A stretch of 22,379 nt of DNA from Bacillota bacterium (GTDB taxonomy: Bacteria > Bacillota > Clostridia > Christensenellales > Aristaeellaceae), in assembly GCA_023416655.1 (NCBI GenBank), contig JAEZHK010000031.1, positions 1 through 22,379 on the forward strand, written 5' to 3'. The position numbers and the translations under genes are program-made. The notes under the pieces are model-generated. The model ran no database searches. It had not been told where the DNA came from and worked only from the letters and a program-made list of their open reading frames with translations. Every line of letters begins with the position of its first letter. The stretch's first letter is position 1. Shown here piece after piece: positions 1 to 7,244 of the stretch.

Positions 1-5
1 CTCTT
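1..5 (-). rRNA. Probable first bases of a 16S rRNA gene, cut by the window edge
   Basis: Read on the minus strand, the last bases before the edge are ...AAACACAAGAG, which would run directly into the universal 16S 5' sequence AGAGTTTGATC. Only about five bases would fall inside the window, so this rests mainly on the promoter and boxA-like leader just upstream. It is an inference from context, not a sequence match to an rRNA body. Confidence 0.5.
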
Positions 6-170
6 GTGTTTAATCCTCTCAACTTCTACCCTTCAGCCCGCCAAGGCCTACAGGTATAAGCGTCTAACTCATCAGAATCTGACTGTTCTTTCTCTCGCTC
101 TCGCTGTATCGTTTTCAAGAATCGCATCGCGCGCTCACCGTTTTCGTTTGCCCCGTTTTTCGCGTGCCTG
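1..170 (-). promoter_or_regulatory. Probable rRNA operon leader with boxA-like antitermination site
   Basis: Read leftward, the region between the promoter at 174-202 and the edge has no good ORF. It contains ATTCTTGAAAAC (complement of 111-122), which resembles the Firmicute pre-16S boxA-type sequence TTCTTTGAAAAC that recruits the Nus antitermination complex. Further on it ends in GGATTAAACACAAGAG, matching the expected approach to a 16S 5' end. The boxA resemblance and the leftward promoter are visible in the sequence. The rRNA identity is inferred because the gene itself lies outside. Confidence 0.6.
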
Positions 171-173
171 ATC

Positions 174-202
174 ATATTACCACGAGGGTACCCGTTTGTC
201 AA
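174..202 (-). promoter_or_regulatory. Strong sigma-A promoter reading leftward
   Basis: On the minus strand there is a perfect -35 TTGACA (complement of 197-202), a 17-base spacer, and the -10 TAATAT (complement of 174-179). Transcription would begin near 167 and run to the left edge, through the probable rRNA leader. Its near-consensus quality suits a ribosomal RNA operon. Confidence 0.8.
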
Positions 203-463
203 CCGATTTATTCAGTCCGACAGAATCCGATTTTCGTTCGACATTTTGATCTGTTCCTGACCAAATCCTGATGTTCTCGCGCCATGCACCGGAAGAACCG
301 CGCGTATTTTCGTACAATAATCCGGATTGTGCCAAAAATCGTCCGGTTTTGCGTTTGATTTCCGCTGTTTTTCGCTCCGTTAAGACTCCGAAAACTCCGA
401 AAAACCCGCCGCGGGCATAGCGGCGCGCGCCGCGCCCATACAATGAAGGGCGGAGGTGTGCCC
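203..463. other. Divergent intergenic region
   Basis: This stretch separates the leftward rRNA-type promoter from the rightward gene at 464. It is AT-richer than the genes. It holds a short direct repeat CTCCGAAAA (in 385-405) and a GGCGCGCGCC palindrome just before the rightward gene. I find no convincing rightward -35/-10 pair and no coding region. Confidence 0.5.
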
Positions 464-1657
464 GTGCGCAAGGTAGCTTTGTTTTTGGCCTGGGCGGCGC
501 TGGTCGCGCTGATTCTGAGCTGGCCGGTTCTGACCGCATCCCTCCCGGCGAGCAACGAACGCGTCGCGGAGCGCCTGGGCGGCGGATGGTCGGGCGTGCT
601 CAGGCTGTGGGTGTGCGACGAGATGTGGCCGCCGGGCAGCGGCAGCTTCGTGCCGTGGCTCAACACCTGCATCGACCGGTACGAGCGGCGGCATCCGGGC
701 GTCTACGTGCAGGTCTCGAGCGTGCCGCTTTCGGTGCTTCAGCGCTTCGCGGGCGGCGAGGTCAATCCGCCGGACATGATGCTGCTGGCCCCCGGCATGC
801 TGCCCGGCTCCGACAACCTTCTGCCGCTCCCGCCGGACGGAAGGCTGCCCGCGTTCCTTCAGGACGCAGGTCAGGGCCACGCCACGGCGGTGGCGCTCGG
901 GGGTTACGGGTGGGCGCTGAACAAGACCTATTTAACGGAAGCGCCCGCGGACTGGGCGGCGCTCGGCGAAGGCGCGAAGGCGAAGCGAAAAAACCAGCGC
1001 GCCTTCTACTGGATGGACGCGCAGGCGGACGGAACTTTCGTTTCCTTTTCCAAAGCGTTTCTGTCGCTGATGACCGACCGGGAGGTATCCGAGGAGGCGC
1101 GGCAGCCGGTCAAGGCGGGTGAAGGGCTGAACCTGGGGTTGACCGGAGAGCCGGAACCCACCGAAGCGCCCCGCACGACCCGGCTGGTGCGCGCTACGCT
1201 GCCCAAGCAGATGCCGCAGGATTTCCGCACCCGCGAGTCGGTGCTGGGGGACTTCGCATCCGGGCGAACGGCGGCGGTGCTGCTGTCCCAGCGGGAGATG
1301 CAGCGGCTCTTGGCGCTCTCCGGCGCCGGCCGCGCGCCCGACTGGACGCTGGAGCCGGCGCCGTACACCGATCAGGTCGCCTTCCTGGCGGTGGTGGACG
1401 TGCCGAGGCAGGGCCTAGCCCAGCGGCAGGCGCTGTCGGTTCAGCTGATCGACCACCTGCTGAGCGAAGATTCACAGAAGGCGCTCACAAAGGCCCTCGC
1501 CTTCCGGGCCGCGCCCGGCGAGGCGCTGTACGCGTCCCGCACAGGCTTCGCGGCGCTGGAGCGCTGGCTGAGCGCCGGGGCGGTTCAGGTCCCTGAAGCC
1601 TTCGATACAAATTTTCGCGGCGAGGCGAAGGCCGCTGCGGACGAACTGGTCAGGTAA
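464..1657 (+). CDS. Membrane-anchored extracellular solute-binding-like protein
   Basis: The 397-residue product starts VRKVALFLAWAALVALILSW, a basic N-terminus followed by one long hydrophobic segment that works as an uncleaved anchor or signal peptide. There is no lipobox cysteine. The segment LRLWVCDEMW followed by IDRYERRHPGVYVQV and later GGYGWALNKTYL matches the general pattern of family 1 ABC sugar-binding proteins: a first beta strand, a helix containing 'Y-E-x-x-H-P-G-V', and a hinge strand. I chose the GTG at 464 because GGAGG lies seven bases before it at 452-456; an in-frame ATG at 443 has no such site. There is no permease or ATPase gene next to it, so any transporter partner is elsewhere, or the protein has another periplasm-like role. 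The assignment is to fold level only. Confidence 0.65.
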   Translation: MRKVALFLAWAALVALILSWPVLTASLPASNERVAERLGGGWSGVLRLWVCDEMWPPGSGSFVPWLNTCIDRYERRHPGVYVQVSSVPLSVLQRFAGGEVNPPDMMLLAPGMLPGSDNLLPLPPDGRLPAFLQDAGQGHATAVALGGYGWALNKTYLTEAPADWAALGEGAKAKRKNQRAFYWMDAQADGTFVSFSKAFLSLMTDREVSEEARQPVKAGEGLNLGLTGEPEPTEAPRTTRLVRATLPKQMPQDFRTRESVLGDFASGRTAAVLLSQREMQRLLALSGAGRAPDWTLEPAPYTDQVAFLAVVDVPRQGLAQRQALSVQLIDHLLSEDSQKALTKALAFRAAPGEALYASRTGFAALERWLSAGAVQVPEAFDTNFRGEAKAAADELVR

Positions 1658-2243
1658 AGCGGCGGCACTTGACGCATTCGCCGTTGGCTACGCAGAAGCG
1701 CTGCCGCCGGATGAGTACGATTTGGTTTCCGTCGCAGTCCTCGCACAAGATGCAGGCCTCGGCGCCGCTCCAGTCCATATCGCACACCGGGCGGCAACAT
1801 GGGTTCCGGCAAGCGTGGAAGCCCGGCGGGCAGGGGATCAGGCAAGGATTCGAGCATGGCGTACAAGGCGGCGGGCAGAGCGGCGGACAGGGTGGCGGGC
1901 AGAAATCGGGCCTGTGTAGGGGCTTGCAGCACGGGTCGCGATGGCCCGGATTCGACCTGCAGATTTCCGGCCAGCACGACGGCTTGCGGCGGCAGGGGTC
2001 GGGGCGGCCTTGATCAGTGCAGCAAGGTTCACGGCGGCAGGAATCGCGGTGGCAAGGTTCATGGCAGGGATCGCGGTGACAGGGATCGTGGCAGGGATCG
2101 CGGTGGCAAGGTTCGTGGCATGAATCGTGGTCGTGATGACAGGAATCCGTTGAGGGCGGCGAATCGTGCCGGAAGGGGTCCGGACAGGGCGCCGGGCACA
2201 TATCCCGGCACTGCGCCCAATCAAGCTGTGGATAGAGCCACAT
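1650..2243 (-). CDS. Cys/His/Pro-rich repeat protein of unknown function
   Basis: The 197-residue product has about 35 cysteines and 13 histidines. Residues 42-68 are three 9-residue repeats of the type CHEPCHRDP, encoded by 27-base units at 2040-2120. Residues 115-138 are Pro-Cys clusters (CPPPCPPLCPPPC). The C-terminal part has C164-x2-C167-x2-C170 and later C184, C190-x2-C193, which looks like a zinc-binding knuckle. The start ATG at 2243 is preceded by AAAGGA with a nine-base gap. There is no signal peptide. Such composition is seen in metal-binding proteins and in cross-linked spore coat or exosporium proteins, but I recognise no family. Its 3' end overlaps the convergent upstream gene by eight bases. 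The plus-strand frames over the same DNA lack a ribosome binding site. The repeats could produce overlong frames on both strands, so expression is not proven. Confidence 0.65.
   Translation of the reverse strand: MWLYPQLDWAQCRDMCPAPCPDPFRHDSPPSTDSCHHDHDSCHEPCHRDPCHDPCHRDPCHEPCHRDSCRREPCCTDQGRPDPCRRKPSCWPEICRSNPGHRDPCCKPLHRPDFCPPPCPPLCPPPCTPCSNPCLIPCPPGFHACRNPCCRPVCDMDWSGAEACILCEDCDGNQIVLIRRQRFCVANGECVKCRRFT
2040..2120 (-). repeat. Three tandem 27-bp coding repeats
   Basis: Three imperfect copies of a 27-base unit encode CHEPCHRDP, CHDPCHRDP and CHEPCHRDS in the Cys-rich protein. Each unit is itself two related half units of 12 and 15 bases, so the repeat probably grew by slippage or unequal exchange from a four- or five-residue C-H-x-P block. 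Confidence 0.85.
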
Positions 2244-2300
2244 GGTTCATCATCCTTTCGCCGCGTAGCGCGCGGCTATGCCATTCTACGTAAATCCGGC

Positions 2301-2329
2301 TTGACAGGTTCCGCGCCATCCTTTAAAAT
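2301..2329 (+). promoter_or_regulatory. Consensus promoter of the gcv operon
   Basis: A perfect -35 TTGACA (2301-2306) is followed by a 17-base spacer and TAAAAT (2324-2329). Transcription would start near 2336, about 20 bases before the first riboswitch helix. Confidence 0.85.
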
Positions 2330-2356
2330 GGATGCAATTGAATAGGGTCGGAGGAC

Positions 2357-2551
2357 GATTCCGGGAGAGACCGCTCATGCCGGTACGAAAGATTCTTGGA
2401 TTGGTATCGGGCGGCGCCGAAGGGGAACGCGCGGCAAACTCTCAGGCAAAAGGACCGGGGTCTGACGGCACTCTGTAAAGTCGATTTATTCGACACCGAA
2501 GAAGCAATCCCGCCTCACTGGCGGGAGAATCTTTCAGGTAACTGGACAGAG
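2357..2551 (+). promoter_or_regulatory. Tandem (two-aptamer) glycine riboswitch
   Basis: Aptamer 1 spans about 2357-2462. Its P1 helix is GATTCCGG (2357-2364) with CCGGGGTC (2455-2462), and GAGAG (2365-2369) pairs with CTCTC (2439-2443). The conserved bases GCCGAAGG and CAGGCAAAAGGAC are present. Aptamer 2 spans 2471-2551, closed by CTCTGT (2471-2476) with ACAGAG (2546-2551), and contains CACCGAAGAAGC and TTTCAGGTAACTGGACAG. Both match the glycine-binding consensus. The linker between aptamers is short, as in other tandem glycine switches. The last bases of aptamer 2 P1 are also the first bases of the terminator, so glycine binding should prevent termination and turn the gcv operon on. Confidence 0.95.
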
Positions 2552-2580
2552 GCGCACCTTTAAGAGGTGCGCCTCTTTTT
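2548..2580 (+). terminator. Riboswitch-controlled intrinsic terminator
   Basis: A perfect 12-bp stem (2548-2559 with 2565-2576), loop TTAAG and a T run to 2580 form a textbook terminator. Bases 2548-2551 (AGAG) are shared with the P1 helix of aptamer 2, so the two structures exclude each other. Confidence 0.92.
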
Positions 2581-2622
2581 GGCTTTTCAGGACGATGCGA
2601 ATTGGACGCAGGAGGGATGAAC

Positions 2623-3708
2623 ATGGAACTGAAAACCCCGCTGTACGACCTGCACGTGGCCGCCGGCGGAAGGATGGTGCCCTTCGCGGGCTACCTGCTG
2701 CCGGTGCAGTATGGAACGGGCGTCATCCAGGAGCACATGGCGGTCCGGCAGAAGATGGGCCTTTTTGACGTCTCCCACATGGGCGAGGTGCGCTTTGAAG
2801 GCCCGGATGCGCTCAAAAACCTCAACCACATGATGACCAACGACTTCTCCGGCATGGGCATCGGGCAGGTGCGCTACTCGCCGATGCTGAATGATGAGGG
2901 TGGCATCCTGGACGACCTGATCGTCTACCGCCTGGGCGAGGAGAAGTACATGGTGGTGGTCAACGCCGCCAACCGCGAAAAGGACGTATTGTGGATGAAG
3001 GCGCACCGCTTCGGTGACTGCGCCATATCAGATGTGTCCGAGACAATCGCGCAGGTGGCGCTGCAGGGGCCGGGCGCGAAAGCGCTGATCGCGTCTCTTG
3101 CGCCCGCCGGTGAGATCCCGCAGAAGTACTATTGGTTTGCCGAGAGCGTTGACGTGGGCGGCATCGATTGCCTGCTGTCCCGCACCGGCTACACCGGCGA
3201 ATTCGGATACGAGCTTTATGTGCAAAATGAAGACGCGCCCGCGCTGTGGACGCTTCTGATCGAAAAGGGCCGAGACGCGGGGCTGATCCCCTGCGGGTTG
3301 GGTGCGCGGGACACGCTGCGCCTGGAGGCCGCGATGCCGCTGTATGGGCACGAGATGGACGAGAACGTGTCGCCGCTTGAAACCGGCCTCGGCTGGGCGG
3401 TCAAGGCGGAGACGCACGACTTCGTCGGCAAAGAGGCGATGCTGGCGAATGGCACGCCCCGCGCGCGCGTCGGCCTGAAAGCCACCGGCAAGGGCATCCT
3501 GCGGGAGCATCAGGCGGTCTACCGGGACGGGAAGCCGATCGGCCAGACCACCAGCGGCACGCACCTGCCCTTCGTCGGCGCGGCCTGCGCGATGGCGCTG
3601 GTGGAAAGCGGCAGCGTGCAGACGGGCGACACAGTGGATGTGGACGTGCGGGGCCGGATGGTGACAGCAGAGGTTGTGCAGCTTCCGTTCTATAGCAAGG
3701 CAAAGTAA
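2623..3708 (+). CDS. gcvT: Glycine cleavage system T protein (aminomethyltransferase)
   Basis: This 361-residue protein transfers the methylene group of the aminomethyl-lipoyl H protein to tetrahydrofolate and releases ammonia. Typical GcvT segments are visible: TPLYDLHVAAGGRMVPFAGY at the N-terminus, GLFDVSHMGE, the folate-site region LNDEGGILDDLIVYRL, SRTGYTGEFGYELY, and the C-terminal barrel with TTSGTHLPF. The length is normal for the family. Three in-frame starts exist (TTG 2602, ATG 2617, ATG 2623); GGAGG at 2611-2615 is best placed for 2623. It is the first gene after the glycine riboswitch terminator, so its expression should depend on glycine. gcvH follows after 73 bases with its own strong ribosome binding site. 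Confidence 0.96.
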   Translation: MELKTPLYDLHVAAGGRMVPFAGYLLPVQYGTGVIQEHMAVRQKMGLFDVSHMGEVRFEGPDALKNLNHMMTNDFSGMGIGQVRYSPMLNDEGGILDDLIVYRLGEEKYMVVVNAANREKDVLWMKAHRFGDCAISDVSETIAQVALQGPGAKALIASLAPAGEIPQKYYWFAESVDVGGIDCLLSRTGYTGEFGYELYVQNEDAPALWTLLIEKGRDAGLIPCGLGARDTLRLEAAMPLYGHEMDENVSPLETGLGWAVKAETHDFVGKEAMLANGTPRARVGLKATGKGILREHQAVYRDGKPIGQTTSGTHLPFVGAACAMALVESGSVQTGDTVDVDVRGRMVTAEVVQLPFYSKAK

Positions 3709-3781
3709 GCGAAGAAATCCGAAACTGGCAATTTCTTGTGACAGGTTTTCCGTATTTACTTATTATAAGGAGGTCTCCGCC

Positions 3782-4162
3782 ATGGTCACGCCCGAAAACC
3801 TGAAGTACTCCAAGTCCCACGAGTGGGTCGAATTCCTGGAAGGCGGCGCGGCGCGCGTCGGCATCACAGACTACGCGCAGTCCCAGCTGGGCGACATCGT
3901 ATTCGTCAACCTGCCCTCCCCCGGCGACGCCGTAACTGCCGGCGGCAGGCTGGCCGACGTGGAGTCGGTCAAGGCGGTTTCGGACATCTTCAGCCCGGTG
4001 GCGGGCAGCGTGCGCGAGGTCAACGAGGAACTCGAAGTTTCGCCGGAGGCCATCAATCAGAAGCCCTATGAAGCCTGGCTTTGCGTGATCGAAAACGTGG
4101 GCGAGACCGAAGAACTCCTGGACGCGGCGGGCTACGCGGCTTTCTGCGAGGAGCAAGGCTGA
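3782..4162 (+). CDS. gcvH: Glycine cleavage system H protein (lipoyl carrier)
   Basis: The 126-residue shuttle protein carries the aminomethyl group between the P, T and L proteins on a lipoyl arm. The lipoylated lysine is Lys64 in ESVKAVSD, the invariant GcvH motif. SHEWV near residue 12 and GITDYAQSQLGDIVFVNLP are also typical. AAGGAGG lies just before ATG 3782. An upstream in-frame extension back to 3674 overlaps gcvT and has no ribosome binding site, so I rejected it. The stop codon overlaps the gcvPA start (ATGA-type junction at 4160-4164), which points to translational coupling. No lipoate ligase or synthase gene is in the window. Confidence 0.97.
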   Translation: MVTPENLKYSKSHEWVEFLEGGAARVGITDYAQSQLGDIVFVNLPSPGDAVTAGGRLADVESVKAVSDIFSPVAGSVREVNEELEVSPEAINQKPYEAWLCVIENVGETEELLDAAGYAAFCEEQG

Positions 4163-5472
4163 TGGGCGGGTATCTGCCGTCGTCGGCCCAAGAGCGCGAG
4201 GAGATGCTGCGCTCCCTCGGCATGGAAGACTTCTGCGACCTGTACCGCGCCGTGCCTGACGAACTCATCATCGAGCGGCTGAACATCCCGGACGGCCTCA
4301 GCGAGCTCGAGGTCTCCCGCGAAATGCGCTTAACCGCCGCAAAGAACAAGGTCTACCGCTCGATCTTCCGGGGCGCGGGCGCGTACCACCACTATATCCC
4401 GGCGATCGTCAAGCAGGTGACCTCCAAAGAGGAGTTCATGACCGCCTACACGCCCTATCAGGCGGAGATCAGCCAGGGTATCCTGCAGTCGATCTTTGAA
4501 TACCAGACGCTCATCTGCGAACTGACGGGCCTCGACGCCGCCAACGCATCGGTCTACGACGGGGCCACCGCCGCGGCGGAGGCCGTCGCTATGTGCTGCG
4601 ACAAAAAGCGGCCTCGGGCGCTGGTGGCCGGGAGCGCGAGCCCGGCAGTCAAAAGGGTGCTGGCCACTTACTGCGAGGGCTACGGCTACAAGCTGGACGA
4701 GGTCCCGGAGGCGTTTGGCCGCACCGACCCGAAGGCGCTGAGGTCACTGCTCGGCCCGGACGTGGCCTGCCTGGTGCTGCCCTCCCCCAATTACTACGGG
4801 CTGATCGAGGACGCGAAGGCGCTGGGCGACATCGTCCACGCAGCAGGCGCGAAGCTGGTGCTCTCCGTCAACCCCATCGCCAGCGCGCTGTATAAATCCG
4901 CGGGCGAGCTGGGCGCGGACATCGCGGTGGGCGAAGGCCAGCCGCTGGGCATGCCGCTGTCCTTTGGCGGGCCCTACCTGGGCTTCATGGCGGCGAAGGC
5001 CGAACTGATGCGCAGGCTCCCCGGCCGCATCGTCGGCGAGACCACCGACCACCACGGAAACCGGGCGTTCGTTTTGACGCTGCAGGCCCGCGAGCAGCAC
5101 ATCCGCAGGGAAAAGGCCTCCAGCAACATCTGCTCAAACCAGGCGCTCTGCGCCATGACCGCTTCGGTCTTCGCGGCGGCGATGGGCGCGGAGGGACTGA
5201 AAGACGCCGCCCGGCAATGCCACGCCAAGGCGGAATATCTGGCGTCTCGCCTCGCGGAGATCGGCTACCCCCGGCGGCATTCCGGCGCGTTCTTCCACGA
5301 GTTCGTGACGGAGACGCCCGTCCCCGCCGAAGTGGCACTTTCCGCGCTGGCGGAAAAGGGCATCCTTGGCGGACTGCCGGTTGAAGGCGGCATCCTGTGG
5401 TGCGCCACGGAGATGAACTCGAAGGCCGACATCGATGAACTGGTCAAAATCCTGAAGGGGGTGCGCGCGTGA
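4162..5472 (+). CDS. gcvPA: Glycine dehydrogenase (decarboxylating) subunit 1
   Basis: This is the N-terminal half of the P protein, made as a separate 436-residue subunit as in many Firmicutes and archaea. With GcvPB it decarboxylates glycine and loads the aminomethyl group onto GcvH. Family signatures include GAYHHYIPAIV, FMTAYTPYQAEISQG, the ASVYDGATAAAEA segment, LVLPSPNYYGLIED and GQPLGMPLSFGGPYLGF. It lacks the PLP lysine, which is in GcvPB, as expected. I chose ATG 4162 because GAGGAG lies eight bases upstream and the start overlaps the gcvH stop. Its own stop overlaps the GTG start of gcvPB by four bases, so the two subunits are probably translated in equal amounts. Confidence 0.96.
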   Translation: MGGYLPSSAQEREEMLRSLGMEDFCDLYRAVPDELIIERLNIPDGLSELEVSREMRLTAAKNKVYRSIFRGAGAYHHYIPAIVKQVTSKEEFMTAYTPYQAEISQGILQSIFEYQTLICELTGLDAANASVYDGATAAAEAVAMCCDKKRPRALVAGSASPAVKRVLATYCEGYGYKLDEVPEAFGRTDPKALRSLLGPDVACLVLPSPNYYGLIEDAKALGDIVHAAGAKLVLSVNPIASALYKSAGELGADIAVGEGQPLGMPLSFGGPYLGFMAAKAELMRRLPGRIVGETTDHHGNRAFVLTLQAREQHIRREKASSNICSNQALCAMTASVFAAAMGAEGLKDAARQCHAKAEYLASRLAEIGYPRRHSGAFFHEFVTETPVPAEVALSALAEKGILGGLPVEGGILWCATEMNSKADIDELVKILKGVRA

Positions 5473-6893
5473 AGCTTCTGTATGAAAAGGGCGCGCCCGG
5501 GCGCTCTCTCTCCATCCTGCCCAAACTGGACGTCCCAGCGTGCGAGCCGGAAGCGGAACTTCTCCGGGAGAAGGCCCCGCGCCTTGCCAGCCTCAGTGAG
5601 ACCGAGATCAGCCGCCACTATACGCTCTTGGCGGGCCGCACCCACGGCGTCAACGATGGGTTCTACCCGCTGGGCTCCTGCACGATGAAGTACAACCCCA
5701 AGATCGACGACGAGATGGCCTCTCTCCCCGGCTTTACCGGCGTCCACCCGTTGCAGCCCGAGGCGGACGCGCAAGGCTGCCTCGAGGTGCTTCACCGGCT
5801 GCGCGGCATCCTATGCGAAGTCACCGGCATGGACGACATGTCCTTCCAGCCCGCGGCGGGCGCGCACGGCGAGCAGACGGGACTTCTGATGATCAAGGCC
5901 TACCACAAAAAGCGGGGCGACGCGGGCCGCACCAAGGTCATCGTGCCCGACTCCGCCCACGGCACCAACCCGGCCTCCGCCGTGATGGCGGGCATGACGG
6001 TGGTCTCCATCCCCTCCGGGCCGGACGGCTGCGTGGATTTGGACGCGCTTCGGCGCGCGGTGGGGCCGGACACGGCGGGCCTCATGCTGACCAACCCGAA
6101 CACCCTGGGTATCTTTGACCACAACATCGTGGCGATCACCGACATCATTCACGAGGCGGGCGGCCTTTGCTACTACGACGGCGCGAACCTCAACGCCGTG
6201 CTGGGCGTGGTGCGGCCGGGCGACATGGGCTTTGACGTGGTGCACCTGAACCTGCACAAGACTTTTGCCACCCCCCACGGCGGCGGCGGGCCGGGCGTGG
6301 GCGCGGTGGGCGTCAAGGAATGCCTCGCGCCGTTCCTGCCCGGACCGCAGGTGGAGAAAACCGATAGCGGCTACCGCTTCGTGACACCCGAACACTCCAT
6401 CGGCGCGCTCAAGGCGTTCTACGGAAACTTTTTGGTGGTGGTGCGGGCGCTCACCTACGCGCTGGCGCTGGGCGCGGACGGCATGAAGCTGGCCGCGACG
6501 ACGGCGGTTTTGAACGCCAACTACATGATGGCGAGGCTGCGCGAAAAGTACGACATGGCGTCCGGCGAGATCTGCATGCACGAATTCGTGATGTCGCTAG
6601 AGAAGCTCAAGAAGGAGACCGGCGTTTCGGCGCTCGACGTGGCCAAGGCGATGCTGGACGAAGGCATGCACCCGCCGACCATGTACTTCCCGATGATCGT
6701 GCACGAGGCGCTGATGCTGGAGCCCACGGAGACCGAGTCCCGCGAGACGCTGGACGAGGCGGTGGATCTGCTCCTCTCCATCCACGACCGCGCCCATTCT
6801 GACCCGGAGGGCGTCAAGGCCTGCCCGGTCAAGGCGCCCATCGGCCGACCGGACGAGGTGGCCGCCGCCCGGAACCCAAAAGTACGGCATTGA
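5469..6893 (+). CDS. gcvPB: Glycine dehydrogenase (decarboxylating) subunit 2
   Basis: The 474-residue catalytic half of the split P protein carries the PLP-binding Lys264 in HLNLHKTFATPHGGGGPG. Other family motifs are YPLGSCTMKYNPK, SFQPAAGAHGEQTGLL, DSAHGTNPASA, LTNPNTLGIFD and YYDGANLNAV. The start is GTG at 5469 within GTGA, overlapping the gcvPA stop, with a G-rich ribosome binding site before it. The C-terminus ends NPKVRH, and the stop codon (6891-6893) lies inside the last stem of a structured repeat copy (6887-7054), so the element may have supplied or reshaped the 3' end. The L protein (dihydrolipoyl dehydrogenase) is not encoded here. Confidence 0.96.
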   Translation: MKLLYEKGAPGRSLSILPKLDVPACEPEAELLREKAPRLASLSETEISRHYTLLAGRTHGVNDGFYPLGSCTMKYNPKIDDEMASLPGFTGVHPLQPEADAQGCLEVLHRLRGILCEVTGMDDMSFQPAAGAHGEQTGLLMIKAYHKKRGDAGRTKVIVPDSAHGTNPASAVMAGMTVVSIPSGPDGCVDLDALRRAVGPDTAGLMLTNPNTLGIFDHNIVAITDIIHEAGGLCYYDGANLNAVLGVVRPGDMGFDVVHLNLHKTFATPHGGGGPGVGAVGVKECLAPFLPGPQVEKTDSGYRFVTPEHSIGALKAFYGNFLVVVRALTYALALGADGMKLAATTAVLNANYMMARLREKYDMASGEICMHEFVMSLEKLKKETGVSALDVAKAMLDEGMHPPTMYFPMIVHEALMLEPTETESRETLDEAVDLLLSIHDRAHSDPEGVKACPVKAPIGRPDEVAAARNPKVRH

Positions 6894-7054
6894 AAATCCG
6901 CCATCCGGCTTTTCAATGCGAAGGAAGAAGCTCTGCGCGAGCCTAAAATTCTCACGAATTTCCGGGCGGCTCACTGACTCAAGGAATTATTTCAGCGTCC
7001 AGTGTACGCACTGGGCGCTGAAATACGTATCCGGCGCACCGGTCGCCGGATACG
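6887..7054 (-). repeat. Four-hairpin structured element, copy 1
   Basis: Read on the minus strand from 7054 to 6887, this is homologous along its length to the plus-strand element at 11427-11590. In minus-strand order the stems are: B, 11 bp (7054-7044 with 7036-7026); A, 17 positions (7025-7009 with 7004-6988); C, two-part (6974-6968 with 6943-6937, and 6962-6956 with 6951-6945); and D (6919-6910 with 6896-6887). On the plus strand the A stem has 17 pairs with one G-T pair and a TACG loop. Seventeen bases, GAGCCGCCCGGAAATTC on the minus strand, are identical in both copies. It also fills the gap after gcvPB and may act as its 3'-end structure. It could be a structured RNA or a palindromic mobile repeat. 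Confidence 0.85.
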
Positions 7055-7244
7055 GTTTGAAAGTACGACCGGGCAACCCGCTGCAATGCTCATAAGTTTT
7101 TGGCAAGTATAGACCCCTGTCACGCATCGGCGCGGCAGGGGTTGTCGCTTATTGCCGGACGGAATCCGCTGCAAACGTCCCGATGGGCGTTTCAAACAGC
7201 GGGATTCCGGGGAAATATAAATCAAACCCAAGGAGGTGCTCAAA
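7055..7244 (+). other. Hairpin-rich leader of the FMN reductase gene
   Basis: No coding region is seen. Two further inverted repeats occur: ACCCCTG (7113-7119) with CAGGGGT (7136-7142), and a nested structure at 7160-7209. In the nested one, GGAATCC (7161-7167) pairs with GGATTCC (7202-7208) and GCTG with CAGC, enclosing AAACG-CCC with GGG-CGTTT (7173-7192). They have no counterpart beside the second element copy, so they are probably separate. TATAAA at 7216-7221 could be a -10 but lacks a good -35. Confidence 0.6.

Noticed and set aside
1799..2293. Plus-strand Arg/Gly-rich ORF over the Cys-rich gene
   Set aside because: It has no ribosome binding site, overlaps the gcv promoter region and reads as the complement of the cysteine-repeat DNA. 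The minus frame has a better start and a zinc-knuckle-like C-terminus.
3674..3781. Longer N-terminus of gcvH
   Set aside because: It would overlap gcvT and lacks a binding site, whereas AAGGAGG precedes ATG 3782, which gives the standard GcvH N-terminus.
5811..6581. Long minus-strand ORF opposite gcvPB
   Set aside because: It is a typical high-GC antisense shadow, rich in His, Arg and Ala, opposite a gene whose identity is certain. The same holds for the minus frames opposite gcvPA, iscS and hflX.
6887..7054. CRISPR-like or simple terminator array
   Set aside because: There are no equal repeats with spacers. The stems differ in sequence within a copy, and the homology is between whole copies far apart.
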